Translations under genes and position numbers: made by a program
The notes under the pieces: model-generated
What the model saw: the letters and a program-made list of their open reading frames with translations, nothing else
Databases searched by the model: none
Told to the model about the DNA's origin: nothing
Shown here: positions 41,984-53,690 of the stretch, one piece after another
Layout of the letters: every line of letters begins with the position of its first letter
How positions within the stretch are numbered: position 1 is the first letter of the stretch
Assembly: GCF_048569485.1 (NCBI RefSeq)
Contig: NC_134358.1
Span: 221,833,628 to 221,897,627 of the forward strand
From: Anomaloglossus baeobatrachus
Taxonomy: Eukaryota > Chordata > Amphibia > Anura > Aromobatidae
Reading direction: 5' to 3'
DNA: 64,000 nt

Positions 41984-43633
41984 CAGTTAGGTCCAGAAAT
42001 ATTTGGACAGTGACACAATTTTCGCGAGTTGGGCTCTGCATGCCACCACATTGGATTTGAAATGAAATCTCTACAACAGAATTCAAGTGCAGATTGTAAC
42101 GTTTAATTTGAAGGTTTGAACAAAAATATCTGATAGAAATTGTAGGAATTGTACACATTTCTTTACAAACACTCCACATTTTAGGAGGTCAAAAGTAATT
42201 GGACAAATAAACCAAACCCAAACAAAATATTTTTATTTTCAATATTTTGTTGCGAATCCTTTGGAGGCAATCACTGCCTTAAGTCTGGAACCCATGGACA
42301 TCACCAAACGCTGGGTTTCCTCCTTCTTAATGCTTTGCCAGGCCTTTACAGCCGCAGCCTTCAGGTCTTGCTTGTTTGTGGGTCTTTCTGTCTTAAGTCT
42401 GGATTTGAGCAAGTGAAATGCATGCTCAATTGGGTTAAGATCTGGTGATTGACTTGGCCATTGCAGAATGTTCCACTTTTTTGCACTCATGAACTCCTGG
42501 GTAGCTTTGGCTGTATGCTTGGGGTCATTGTCCATCTGTACTATGAAGCGCCGTCCGATCAACTTTGCGGCATTTGGCTGAATCTGGACTGAAAGTATAT
42601 CCCGGTACACTTCAGAATTCATCCGGCTACTCTTGTCTGCTGTTATGTCATCAATAAACACAAGTGACCCAGTGCCATTGAAAGCCATGCATGCCCATGC
42701 CATCACGTTGCCTCCACCATGTTTTACAGAGGATGTGGTGTGCCTTGGATCATGTGCCGTTCCCTTTCTTCTCAAAACTTTTTTCTTCCCATCATTCTGG
42801 TACAGGTTGATCTTTGTCTCATCTGTCCATAGAATACTTTTCCAGAACTGAGCTGGCTTCATGAGGTGTTTTTCAGCAAATTTAACTCTGGCCTGTCTAT
42901 TTTTGGAATTGATGAATGGTTTGCATCTAGATGTGAACCCTTTGTATTTACTTTCATGGAGTCTTCTCTTTACTGTTGACTTAGAGACAGATACACCTAC
43001 TTCACTGAGAGTGTTCTGGACTTCAGTTGATGTTGTGAATGGGTTCTTCTTCACCAAAGAAAGTATGCGGTGATCATCCACCACTGTTGTCATCCGTGGA
43101 CGCCCAGGCCTTTTTGAGTTCCCAAGCTCACCATTCAATTCCTTTTTTCTCAGAATGTAACCGACTGTTGATTTTGCTACTCCAAGCATGTCTGCTATCT
43201 CTCTGATGGATTTTTTCTTTTTTTTCAGCCTCAGGATGTTCTGCTTCACCTCAATTGAGAGTTTCTTAGACCGCATGTTGTCTGGTCACAGCAACAACTT
43301 CCAAATGCAAAACCACACACCTGTAATCAACCCCAGACCTTTTAACTACTTCATTGATTACAGGTTAACGAGGGAGACGCCTTCAGAGTTAATTGCAGCC
43401 CATAGAGTCCCTTGTCCAATTACTTTTGGTCCCTTGAAAAAGAGGAGGCTATGCATTACAGAGCTATGATTCCTAAACCCTTTCTCCGATTTGGATGTGA
43501 AAACTCTCATATTGCAGCTGGGAGTGTGCACTTTCAGCCCATATTATATATAATTGTATTTCTGAACATGTTTTTGTAAACAGCTAAAATAACAAAACTT
43601 GTGTCACTGTCCAAATATTTCTGGCCCTGACTG
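41984..43633 (-). mobile_element. Tc1-type transposon, DD34E, full length
   Basis: Left CAGTTAGGTCCAGAAATATT, right inverted CAGTCAGGGCCAGAAATATT; identity continues through TTGGACAGTGACACAA. TA flanks both ends (41982-41983 and 43634-43635). 1650 bp with one uninterrupted transposase gene. The terminal repeats differ at two of the first ten or so bases, which suggests some age, but the open frame suggests a recent or functional copy. Confidence 0.95.
42239..43276 (-). CDS. Tc1-type transposase, 345 aa, uninterrupted
   Basis: Cut-and-paste transposase acting in the nucleus on the terminal repeats of its own element. N-terminal helix-turn-helix with RSIREIADMLG-like recognition helix (about 10-45), GRPR-type motif (58-61), second helix-turn-helix (about 65-110), then the RNase H-like catalytic domain with Asp152 (WTDET), Asp249 (MDNDPKHT) and Glu284 (SPDLNPIE). 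The last two are separated by 34 residues, the DD34E spacing of Tc1. A glycine-rich KHGGGNVMAWA block sits between. The length of 345 residues is normal for the family. The ATG at 43276 gives the standard MRSKKLS start. Lysine run 18-22 is an A-tract that could be slippery. Confidence 0.95.
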   Translation of the reverse strand: MRSKKLSIEVKQNILRLKKKKKSIREIADMLGVAKSTVGYILRKKELNGELGNSKRPGRPRMTTVVDDHRILSLVKKNPFTTSTEVQNTLSEVGVSVSKSTVKRRLHESKYKGFTSRCKPFINSKNRQARVKFAEKHLMKPAQFWKSILWTDETKINLYQNDGKKKVLRRKGTAHDPRHTTSSVKHGGGNVMAWACMAFNGTGSLVFIDDITADKSSRMNSEVYRDILSVQIQPNAAKLIGRRFIVQMDNDPKHTAKATQEFMSAKKWNILQWPSQSPDLNPIEHAFHLLKSRLKTERPTNKQDLKAAAVKAWQSIKKEETQRLVMSMGSRLKAVIASKGFATKY

Positions 43634-43635
43634 TA

Positions 43636-45802
43636 GCTCTTGTAATGACTTCTAATCTAAGTTACATAGTACAAATAATTACTTGAATCACACCACTCTC
43701 TCTACTAAAAAAGGAAGAAGATGGGAAGGTGTCACATGACTTCTGGATCAGACTATACACTGTTTGTAGTGTGAAATCATGAAGACACATTGGTCTACAT
43801 AGCAGCTGTAAATCAAAATTTTTTATCATTGACTTACCATGTAAAGTAACCCTCCACCAAGGGAAAAAAAAAGTGAATATATGTTTGACATGTACAGTCA
43901 GTCACCCTACCTGGTCCCTTCCTTTTGCCTCCCCTACTGAGATCAGTGTTTAATTTCCACTTCGAAGATGGCCCCCAAAGTGGTATGCGTGGGGCAGCTG
44001 ATAGTTTAAGTCACACCTTCCTTGTCTTTCTGCTGCTGTAGAATAGGAAAGGGGGGAAGGCTTGGGTTAGACTTACAAATGCTCTACCCATGACACTGCG
44101 GCAGATAACTTGGAAGCAGAAGGAAAGGAAGGCCAAACGGAGCAGAGGAGGCAGGTGGAAAATGGAGGGAACTTGGTGGGGTGATTATACATGAGAAATG
44201 TATAGTGTCATTTTAAATAAATCAGAGCTAAAACATTTGTAGCTAATATGGGAATATATGTTAAATTGAGAAAGGAGATGAAAACTAATTTATGCGACGT
44301 ATCAAAGAGATCATTTCAAGTGTTGGGATTTATAGCATTTATTTCTTTATGTGTGAACCTCGATCTCAGGACACATTGCTCAGGGGGAAAAAAACCCAAT
44401 ATAACAGAGGATTAAGATCATACAGAAGCCATAGAAAATAAAACTATACAACCCAAAACATAGTGCAAGTAAAAACCAAATTTCAGACTTGTGAACTGAC
44501 AAGCTAGATCCCATCTCCAGACACTGCAGGCTCTGTGTGACCAACACACGTGGTGGGAACTAATGGCGAGGGATTGGTGGTAATTACCCTGAATAACAAA
44601 CCAGCGGTAATTTTGGATTTCAAAATAGAATAGTGGGTACACATGAAAGGCTTAGACGTCTTTATGTGCCTTCTGTGTAAGATAAAATAAACCTGAGATA
44701 TTAAATGAATTAAATTGCTGAAAATAAGGAAACATAAATCAAACGCAATCATGGAACAAACTAGAAGATAAGCAGGAAAGAAATCCCATATTAATCTGCT
44801 AAATAAAAGAGAGAACACCACATTTTCTGCCTCTGTGAGAAGGGAGACGGCTCCTTTCATCTTGTTTTGGCAGCAGCAAAATAAACACCAGGCTTTGCTA
44901 ATAAGGTATATTATAAATTATTAAACCGTTCCTTCTATGATCAAATGCATTTCAGATTATTTTTCTGAATAATTCTCCCCTCCTGACTGCCAGAAGAGAT
45001 ACATTTGGTGGGCTCTTATATAGCTATTCATTGATCACCCATCTTTGTGAGGCTCTTGTCTCACACTTTAACGGCAAAGCATGAAAGAAAAAACACATTC
45101 ACATCAAAACCTCATCTCTGGCATCTGCTGATCACAGACGAGTTCTCTCCTTCCTAAGACTATGCTCCATGTTAGTCAACAAAGTCCCGATAATGCTCCC
45201 GTGGTGAACTAGATTTTATGATAATATTTTCAGCAGACTGAAATAATCAGCATTTTTTAAAGTTTGTTTTATTGACTTAATAGTTTACCTACAGTTAGAA
45301 AGTTCTACAGAACAAGTATTCACTACTTGCAGACACTACTTGTAGACTAGGGTTTATTGTAGACGAGGGCTTTATTTTATCAGTGGATTTTATTATGCTT
45401 TTTTGATCAACAGAAAAATGTCTAGTAATTTTCATTACTACACTATGCTTAACAGGGTTGTTCAGCAAAACACAACATATTTTTAAAGGGCCCATACTGA
45501 TATAAAAAAGATGGAGTACTTGTACTCAAAAATCCCAGTGGTTACTTAATACAGTCAGTGATTGGCTAAGTAGGCGATTCCTGTCATTCCTAGTGTGCCG
45601 AAATGGGTCTAGGAAACCGAGACAAAGAGGGAGCTGCCGGGAAGTGTGAGGTTGGATACGGATTTTATTTTTGTTTTTAACCAGTCTAAGACCTGTAGGG
45701 GGAAAAAAATTCACTGTGTAACCAACCCATTAAACTAGTCTCAGCTTTAATTTGAGGGTATTCATATCATAATTGCAGTAAGGGTTTAGGAACTACAGAT
45801 CT
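43636..45802. other. Unique-looking non-coding DNA
   Basis: About 2.2 kb without a recognisable gene or repeat. Composition is ordinary and homopolymers are few. A candidate place to look for conserved non-coding elements. Confidence 0.35.
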
Positions 45803-45874
45803 TTAACCCCTTCACGAACTTTGATGTATTGATATGTCCAAGGTAGTGTCTATTCCTTTGATGTGGGTACGCTC
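45803..45874. mobile_element. Terminus of a TTAA-type element, truncated
   Basis: TTAACCCCTTCACGAAC at 45803 matches the termini at 48985 and (inverted) 15533. Only about 70 bp remain before the Tc1-type sequence. Confidence 0.5.
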
Positions 45875-46483
45875 TGCAACAGTGAAGTTTGGAGGTGGGA
45901 ACATCATGGTGTTGGGTCTGTTTTTCAGCATATGGCACTGGCAAACTTTATATAATTGAAAGAAGGCTGATTGGGTAAATGTACACAGAAATTATTGCTA
46001 AAAAAAAATCTGCTGCCTTCTACCAGGAGGATGAAGATGAAGCAAGGGCAGACATTTCAGCGAAACAATGATCTCAAACACACAACCGAGGAAACTCTCA
46101 ATTGGTTTCAGAGAAAGAAAATAAAGCTGCTAGAATGGCCCAGCCAATCACCTGACTGAATCCCATTTACAGAAAATTTCTGGAAGGAACTAAAACTCAG
46201 AGGTCATAGAAACTCCTTCAGAATTTGAGTGTTTGTGTGGAAGAATGGACCAAAATCACAACTGGGAGATACATGCAACTAATTTCAAAGTATTAAACAC
46301 GTTTCACAACAACACATCACCAAATTTATGGACATCCATGGTTTTATTTCTTTGCCTGGGTGGATTGGGTGGGTTGTTACTGACATCTGTTGAAAAGTTC
46401 ATGTCAATAGCACCTTTAACAATATATCTTCTTAGAAAATTGGTTACATGTTGAATACTTATTTTACCTGCTGTATATACAGT
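45875..46483 (+). pseudogene. Tc1-type (DD34E) transposon remnant, 3' part
   Basis: Plus-strand translation gives decayed Tc1 blocks in order: VKFGGGNIMVLG (near 45888), [20 protein letters not shown] (near 46048) and WPSQSPD (near 46136), with disrupted frames. The N-terminal half is missing. The right terminus, inverted, reads CAGCAGGTAAAATAAGTATT and is followed by TA at 46484-46485, so this end is intact. Same family as the MITE at 33155. Confidence 0.8.
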
Positions 46484-47447
46484 ATTGGGGGTCAGAAGCT
46501 TGGACACAATTGTTCATGCAATGGTTTTTGTTGTTCTGATTAAAATATGCACATTGTAAATTTAGACTGTAGACAATAAAACCATGATGGAACACACATG
46601 AAAACGAGTAAAGAAACATGTGAAACCAACCAAAATATGAAAGCTTTACACACCTTTGGCATGCTCTGAAGCAGCTTCATCAGTTAGTCACTTTTAAAGG
46701 ATTAAAATGAACAGCTGTGCCTTGTTAAAAGTTAACTTATGGAATCCTTGGTCTCCACAAAGTGTCTGCAACCACCTGGAGTGTTTTGCAGTGGCAATGT
46801 TGGTATACAATGCCATACAGTGTTTAGCCCTATTCTACAACTTTTCTAAGCCAGAATATGGAAAGAACTATTAACTAAGTAAAGAGAAATAATAGTCCAT
46901 CATTATTACTTTAAGACAAGGTAATTTCAGAAACCTGCTAGAACCTTGAAGCTATTCTCAAGTGCAGTCATGAAAACATCGATTACAATGATGAAACAGA
47001 CTCTCATAAAAACCCTCACAAAAAAGAAAGTTCAAGAATTGCCTCTTCTGCAGAGAATGAGGCTATGTGCCCACGCTGCGGATTTACCGCGGATTTTGCC
47101 GCGGATTTGCCGAAAATCTGCAGCAGCGGCACTTCCAAGCCATTTCAATGGCATTTTGGAAATGCTGTGCAAATCCGCCGCGGATTTTGATCCGGAAAAA
47201 TCTGCAGCATGTCAATTATTGTTGTGGATTTTGTTGTGGATTTTTCCCATGCAAGTCAATGCAAGGTGTAAAATCCGCAAGAAATCCGCAGGTCTGTTCC
47301 CACAGGCTCTTTTTCCTGTGGATTTGGTGCGGATTTCGCAAACAAATCCGCAGGAAGTGATGTAGGATAGTTCAGGAAGAGGAAGTTTCACCATTTTGTA
47401 GTGTAGAGTAGTGGCAGTGTAGTCGTGTTGTGTCCGGACTCTGGATT

Positions 47448-47495
47448 GCCAGCTAAAAGCAGCTAGTTACAGGCTGCTTGCTTTTAGCTGGCAAA
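47448..47495. repeat. 16-bp-stem hairpin
   Basis: TTGCCAGCTAAAAGCA and its exact inverse TGCTTTTAGCTGGCAA enclose a ~16-base loop. Lies between the MITE sequence and the foldback element. Confidence 0.85.
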
Positions 47496-47529
47496 ACAGG
47501 ATCCCAGGTCTTTTTTCACAATTCTTTTT

Positions 47530-48984
47530 AAAAAAAAAAAAAAAAAATGTGCTCCGCTGTATTTTCACTGTCCAGCCCGATGCAAGCAAGCAACTGAGGG
47601 CTGTGCTTCTCAGTGGGATAAGGCTGAAGCATTCTCTGCCCCTCCCGCTGAGAAAAACAGTCCTCAGCTGCCCCTGAAAATGGCGGCTCCGTTGTGAAGC
47701 GCCATTCACAGGTGCTGTACCGAGGCTCATCCAGCTGCCCTGATGCATTTGGCTGGCTGGGTAATACGGGGTTAATGCCAGTTTTCTGCAAACTGGCACT
47801 AAGCCCGAGGTTCATAATGTCATGCCTGTGTAGACACGGCCATTATGAACCTCCGTTTGGTACTAAAGAAAAGAAAACACTTTTTTTTAAAAAATTTTAT
47901 TTGAAAGAAAAACACACACACACATCCCTGATTGCCATCTTTATTACTCCCTGAATCCCCCGATGATAATCCACGACAGCTCCGATGTGCACCCGGCTGA
48001 CCCGGGCACTGACGTCAGCCGGTGACAGCAGCCGTCAGTGTATTATTAAATGCTGCACAGCTCTTTTCCGGCAGCTGGGAACGTCTGATATCAGAGCCCT
48101 GGTCAGCTGACTTAATTCGCAAGCGCAGACGGGTCAGCTGACTGCACACCGACAGCTGACGATGTGCAGTCATGTGACCCGGGCACGGACGTCAGCCGGT
48201 CCCAGCAGCCGTCAGTGTACGAGATGCTGCAAAGCTCTCTTCCGTCTGCTGGGACCGGCTGACGTCCGTGCCCGGGTCAGATGAGTGCACATCGGCCGAC
48301 TATTCAGCTGACCCGCCCGCGCTCGCGAATTAAGTCAGCTGACCAGGGCTCTGAAGTCAGACGTTCCCAGCTGCCGGAAGAGAGCTGTGCAGCATTTAAT
48401 ACACTGACGGCTGCTGTGACCGGCTGACTTCTGTGCCCGGGTCAGCTGATGCTGTGAAGTCAGCTGACCCGAGCTCAGCTATGAACTGAGCTGACCCGGC
48501 CAGTGAGTTCTGCCGCTCCCAGCAGCCAGCAGAGAGCTTTCCTGTGATATTGTCCTGGATTAACCTCTGAGGCTTGGGAGTAATAAAGATGGCAATCAGG
48601 GATGTGTGTGTGTTTTTCTTTCAATTAAAATTTTTAATAAAGGTGTTGTGTTTTCTTTTTTCCCAAATGGAGGTTCATAATGGCTGTGTCTACACAGGCA
48701 TGACATTATGAACCTCGGGCTTAGTGCCAGTTTGCAGAAAACTGGCATTAACCCCGTATTACCCAGCCAGCCAATGCATCAGGGCAGCTGGATGAGCCTC
48801 GGTACAGCACCTGAGAATGGCGCTTCACAACGGAGCCGCCATTTTCAGGGGCAGCTGAGGACTGTTTTTCTCAGCGGGAGGGGCAGAGAATGCTTCAGCC
48901 TTATCCCGCTGAGAAGCACAGCCTTCAGTTGCTCGCTTGCATCGGGCTGGACAGTGAAAATACAGCGGAGCACATTTTTTTTTT
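47530..48984. mobile_element. Foldback element, arms of about 700 bp
   Basis: The whole segment is a near-palindrome centred at about 48235: the poly-A start and 'tgtgctccgctgtattttcactgtcc' at 47546 are mirrored by 'acagtgaaaatacagcggagc' and poly-T at 48951-48984. Middle parts repeat GACGTCAGCCGGT, GGGTCAGCTGA and CCGTCAGTGTA words in both directions. No coding capacity. Superfamily unknown. Confidence 0.85.
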
Positions 48985-49599
48985 TTAACCCCTTAAGGAC
49001 GAAGCCAGTTTTGTACTTAATGACCAGGCCATTTTTTGCAATTCTGACCAGTGTCACTTTATGAGGTCATAACTCTGGAACGCTTCAACGGATCCCGGTG
49101 ATTCTGACATTGTTTTTTCGTGACATATTGTACTTCATGATAGTTATAAATTTAGAACGATATTTTTTGCTTTTATTTGTGAAAAAATCGGAAATTTGAT
49201 GAAAATTTTGAAAATTTTGCAATTTTCAAACTTTTAATTTTTATGCCCTTAACCCAGAGAGTTATGTCACACAAAACAGTTAATAAATAACATTTCCCAC
49301 ATGTCTACTTTACATTAGCGCAATTTCTGAAACAAAATGTTTTGGGGTTAGGAAGTTAGAAGGGGTCAAAGTTCATCAGCAATTTCCCATTTTTTCAACA
49401 AAATTCACAAAACCATTTTTTTAGGGACCACATCACATTTGAAGTGACTTTGAGAGGCCTAAGTGACAGAAAATACCTAAAAGTGACACCATTCTCAAAA
49501 CAGCACGCCTCAAAGTACTCAAAACCACATCCAAGAAGTTTATTAACCCTTCAGGTGCTTCACAGGAACTAAAGCAAAGTGGAATGAAAAAAAGCAAAA

Positions 49600-51150
49600 A
49601 ATAAAATTTTACCTAAAATGTTGCTCTACCCCAAATTTATTCACTTTTAGAAGAAATAACACAACAAAATGAACCCCAAAACTTGTTACCCACTTTCTTA
49701 TGAACGCGCCAATACCCCACATGTGGTCAGAAACCTTTGTTTGGACAAATGGGAGGGCTCGGAACAGAAGGAGCAATATTTGAATTTTGGAAAGCAAATT
49801 TGGCTGAAATAGATTGCGGGCACCATGTTGCATTTACATGTCCGCCAAGGTACCTAAACAGCAGAAACCCCTTACAAGTGACACCATTTTGGAAACTAGA
49901 CCCCTTAAGGCTTCTATATAGGGGTATAGTGAGCATTTTGGACCCACAGGTACTTCACAGATTTTGATAACGTTACGTTGTCACATTGAAAATTTTCATT
50001 TTTTTCTCAAAAATGTTGCTTTAGCATCAATTTTTTCACTTTTTCAAGAGGTAATTCCAAAAATGTGACCCCAATGTTTGTTACCCACTTTTTTATGAGC
50101 GCGGTGATACCTCACTTGTGGTCTGAAACCTTTGTTTGGAGAAATGGGAGGGCTTGGAACGGAAGGAGCAATATTTGAATTTTGGAAAGGAAATTTGGCT
50201 GAAAAAGATTGCGGGCACCATGTCGCATTTGGAGGACCCCTAAGGTACGTAAACAGCAAAAAACCACCACAAGTGACCCCATTTTGGAAACTAGGCCCCT
50301 CAAGGAATTTATCTTGATGTTTGGTGAGTACCCTGAACCCCCAGGTGCTTTACAGAAGTTTATAACGTTGAGCCATGAAAATAAAAAAATAAAATTTTAC
50401 CACAAAATTGTTACTTCAACCAGGTAGCTTTTTTTTTCACAAGGGTAACAGGAAAAAAATCACCATGAAATTTATTGCGCAATTTCTCCTGAGTTTGTTG
50501 ATATCTTGTATGTGGTGGAAATCAACTGTTAGTCACACTACAGGGCTCAGAAGAGAAGGAGTGCAATTTGACTGCAAAATTGGCTGGAATCAATAGCGGA
50601 CGCCATGTTGCATTAGGAGAACCCCTGAGGTGCCTAAGCAGTGGAGGTCCCCCACAAGTGACCCCATTCTGGAAATAAGACCCCTCAAGGCTTTAATCTA
50701 GGTGTATATTGAGCATTTTGAATCCACGAATACTTCACAGAATTTGATAAGCTTAGGTTGCCATATTGAAATTTTCATTTTTTTCACAAAAATGTTGATT
50801 TAGCGACACATTTTTCACTTTTTCAAGAGGCAACAACAAAACGTGTACCCCACAGGTTGTTATCTAATTTCTTGTGAGCGCAGGGATACCACACATGTGG
50901 CCAAAAACCTTTGTTTGGATAAATGGGAGGGCTTGGAATGGAAGGAGCACCATTTGAATTTTGGAAAAGTTGAAGTAAATTGCGCGCACCATGTCACATT
51001 AGCAGGGCCCCTTGGGCACCTATACATCAGAAACCCCCCACAAGTGACCTCATTTTGGAAACTGGACCCCTCAAGGATTTTATTCAGGAGTATAGTAAAC
51101 ATTTTGAATCCACAGGTACTTCACAAAACTGTTGCTGTAGCAAAAAATTT
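49600..51150. repeat. ~395-bp tandem repeats, about four units
   Basis: The marker CACTTTT-AAGAGG-AA or its variants recurs near 49641, 50037, 50436 and 50816, spacing about 380-399 bp. Each unit has 'accccattttggaaact' and 'gggagggct-ggaa-ggaagga'. Same family as 1-1141. Confidence 0.85.
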
Positions 51151-51160
51151 CTCACTGTTA

Positions 51161-51730
51161 AGGGGGCTTTACACGCTGCGACATCGCTAATGCGGAGTCG
51201 TTAGGGTCACGGAATTGGTGACGCACATCCGGCCGCATTAGCGATGTTGCTGCGTGTGACACCGATGAGCGATTTTGCATCGTTGCAAAAACGTGCAAAA
51301 TCGCTCATCGGTGACATGGGGGTCCATTCTCGATTATCGTTACTGCAGCAGTAACGATGTAGTTCGTCGCTCCTGCGGCAGCACACATCGCTATGTGTGA
51401 CGCCGCAGGAACGAGGAAGCTCCCCTTACCTGCCTCCCGGCCGCTATGAGGAAGGAAGGAGGTGGGCGGGATGTTCCGGCCACTCATCTCCGCCCCTCCG
51501 CTTCTATTGGGCGGCCGCTCAGTGACGTCACTGTGACGCCACACGGACCGCCCCCTTAGAAAGGAGGCGGTTTGCCGGTCACAGCGACGTCGCCGGGCAG
51601 GTAAGTATGTGTGACGCATCTGCGCGATGTTGTGCGGCACGGGCAGCGATTGCCCGTGTCGCACAACAGATGGGGGCGGGTACCCACGCTAGCGATATCG
51701 GGACCGATATCGCAGCGTGTAAAGTAGCCT
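51161..51730. mobile_element. PIF/Harbinger-type MITE, 570 bp
   Basis: Left AGGGGGCTTTACACGCTGCG, right inverted AGGCTACTTTACACGCTGCG, flanked by TTA on both sides (51158-51160 and 51731-51733). The core matches 41193-41752 ('gtgacgcacatccggcc', 'cctccgcttctattgg', 'cacagcgacgtc'). Confidence 0.9.
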
Positions 51731-51733
51731 TTA

Positions 51734-52095
51734 GGCTATGTGGCCATGATCCAGCGACACGGCGTCTAGTACCCAGTGTCAGCCTCCTGCAGAAATGTGA
51801 GTGTTGTCCACGGGAGAACGCAGCTGCCCATGCCCACGATTTGGGTTCAGGCTGCTGTGGACTTTAGTTCTATTCTACCTGCAAAGAACACTCATCTCCG
51901 CAGCATAAATTGACATCCTGAGGCTCGGGAAGCTGCGCCACAGGTCGATTTATGCTGCGGAGAAAAGAAACACAGTGGGCACGGGATTTCTAAAAATCCT
52001 GCCACTGTGCTTCTACTGCACAACGCAGCGTTATGGACTCAGGGAAAACACTCTGCGCCCAAAACGTTGCAAACCCTGATTGTGGGCACACAGCG
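51734..52095. mobile_element. PIF/Harbinger-type MITE, 362 bp, abutting the previous one
   Basis: Starts GGCTATGTGGCCATG and ends CACACAGCG, with TTA on the left (shared with the neighbouring MITE) and TAA on the right. The core matches 8519-8855 ('tgtggactttagttct', 'agaacact', 'cagcataaattgaca', 'ggcacgggatttctaaa'). Confidence 0.75.
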
Positions 52096-52229
52096 TAAAA
52101 TGCTACAATGGATGAATGGATAGATGTCAAACATATATAACGTCCCACCCCCCTGCATATTCTAAGCTGGCGCCCTTTAGTGCCTTTCATGTGACACTAA
52201 AGGATGCCTAGCCTTGTATTTAGCCCAAA

Positions 52230-52550
52230 AAAAAAAAAAAAGAATTAAAATAAATGACGTGGGGTCCCCCCTATTTTTGATAGCCAGCTAGGGTAAAGCA
52301 GACAGCTGTAGCCTGCAAACCACAGCTGACAGCTTCATCTTGTCTGGTGATCAATTTGGAGGGCTCCCCAAGCTGTTTTTTTTTTTTAATTATTTATAAA
52401 TAAATAATTAAAAAAAAAAACAAACGTGGGGTCCCCCCAAATTAGATCACCAGCCAAGGTGAAGCTGACAGCTGGGGTCTGGTATTCTCAGGGTGGGAAG
52501 AGCCATGGTTATTGGACTCTTCCCAGCCTAAAAATAGCAGGCCGCAGCCG
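52230..52550. repeat. Inverted repeat with AT palindrome at its centre
   Basis: TTAATTATTTA and TAAATAATTAA with flanking T12/A10 runs form a palindrome at about 52377-52420. Outside it, CTGGTGATC-AATTTGG-GGG words and AGCTGACAGCTTCA words occur inverted on the two sides, giving arms of roughly 110-150 bp. A related module lies at 60010-60140. Confidence 0.75.
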
Positions 52551-53198
52551 CCCCAGAAGTGGCGCATCCATTAGATGCGCCAATTCTGGCGCTTCGCCCC
52601 AGCTCATCCCGCGCCCTGGTGCGTTGGCTAACGGGGTAATGAATGGGGTTGATACCAGGTGTGTAATGTCACCTGGCATCAAGCCCAGCAATTAGTTATG
52701 TCACGGCGTCTATCAGATACCCGACATAACTAATTGACAGTAATAAAAAAAAAATTGACAACAAAAAAAAATTTATTTGAAAAAACACTCCCCCAAACAT
52801 TCCCTAATTGACCAATTTATTGAAAAGAAAAAAAAAAATCCACAATAATCCATTTGGATGTCCCACGTCGCCTCTGGACCTTCTAGAATATGGGGGACAC
52901 GTTCAGGGAACGTATCCCCCATTTTCTAGGAGGGCAGACCCTCCATTTGAGGAGAGTGGGTGCAAAGAATCTGCACCCACCCTCCCTGGGTCACAACTGC
53001 ACAGTGCCGTGCAGCAGCCAGCGTCCTGAACACAGGAAGCTGACAGCTGCGCTCTGCTCATGTGACCGGAGTCTGCTGAGAAGGAGCCGGAGGAGGGGGC
53101 CGCGGGGGATCAGAGCTGCGACAGGTATGTATGACACCGGGGGACACCGGGGAACACCAGGGGGGGGTAGGGGGGATCCCGGCAGGGCCTAGGGAGCA

Positions 53199-53238
53199 GG
53201 TTTCTGTCGTATGTGTTATGGCACATACGACAGAAACC
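53199..53238. repeat. Perfect hairpin, 17-bp stem
   Basis: GGTTTCTGTCGTATGTG, loop TTATGG, exact inverse. Lies in a G-rich segment. Confidence 0.95.
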
Positions 53239-53374
53239 ATAGGAACAGTGGAAATGCGGCCGGCGCGCTGCTGTGATCGCCGGTGCGCGCGGCCATCTTG
53301 GATTTTCGGGAGGGGATTGGGGGTCGGGGGGGGCACTTTGGGGACACCGGGGGACCGGAGGGAACCGGGAAAAA

Positions 53375-53424
53375 GATTTATCTCCCATCTGGCATGTTTG
53401 ATCATGCCAGATGGGAGATAAATC
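53375..53424. repeat. Perfect hairpin, 22-bp stem
   Basis: Stem from GATTTATCTCCC (53375) to CATG (53396), 6-base loop, exact inverse 53403-53424. The pairing resumes after a one-base mismatch with A/T runs. Confidence 0.95.
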
Positions 53425-53532
53425 ATTTTTTACCGGCGCGGTCATTTACTATAACTTGATGATCGGTATACGTTGTATACCGGTCATCAGGTGAGCGGGG
53501 ACCGGAAAAACCGGCCCGAATCATGATCTCCA

Positions 53533-53563
53533 GGGTCTCAGCTACCCCCGGCAGCTGAGACCC
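53533..53563. repeat. Hairpin, 11-bp stem
   Basis: GGGTCTCAGCT and AGCTGAGACCC around a 9-base loop; third in a row of hairpins within 370 bp. Confidence 0.85.
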
Positions 53564-53690
53564 CGGAAATTTTCTGACTCTGGGGGGCGCTAGACCCTTT
53601 TTTCCGACCGCCGTTAAAAAGCGGCGGATCGGAAAAAGTACCCTTATTTACCGCCGTTAAAAGGCGTATCGGCGGTCGTAAAGGGGTTAA

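Larger units (their letters stand above)
48985..53690. mobile_element. TTAA-type DNA element, 4.7 kb with nested MITEs
   Basis: Begins TTAACCCCTTAAGGACGAAG and ends GGCGGTCGTAAAGGGGTTAA, giving inverted termini TTAACCCCTT-A/T-A-C/G-GAC. The TTAA flank suggests piggyBac or Kolobok. Contents: an AT-rich lead (48985-49560), four ~395-bp repeat units (49600-51150), MITE 51161-51730, MITE 51734-52095, an inverted-repeat region (52230-52550), G-rich tracts (53140-53370) and perfect hairpins (53199-53563). No transposase is seen. Confidence 0.7.

Noticed and set aside
44418-44860. Minus-strand ORFs of 74 and 118 aa
   Set aside because: Overlapping frames in AT-rich DNA without domains; nothing supports either as coding.
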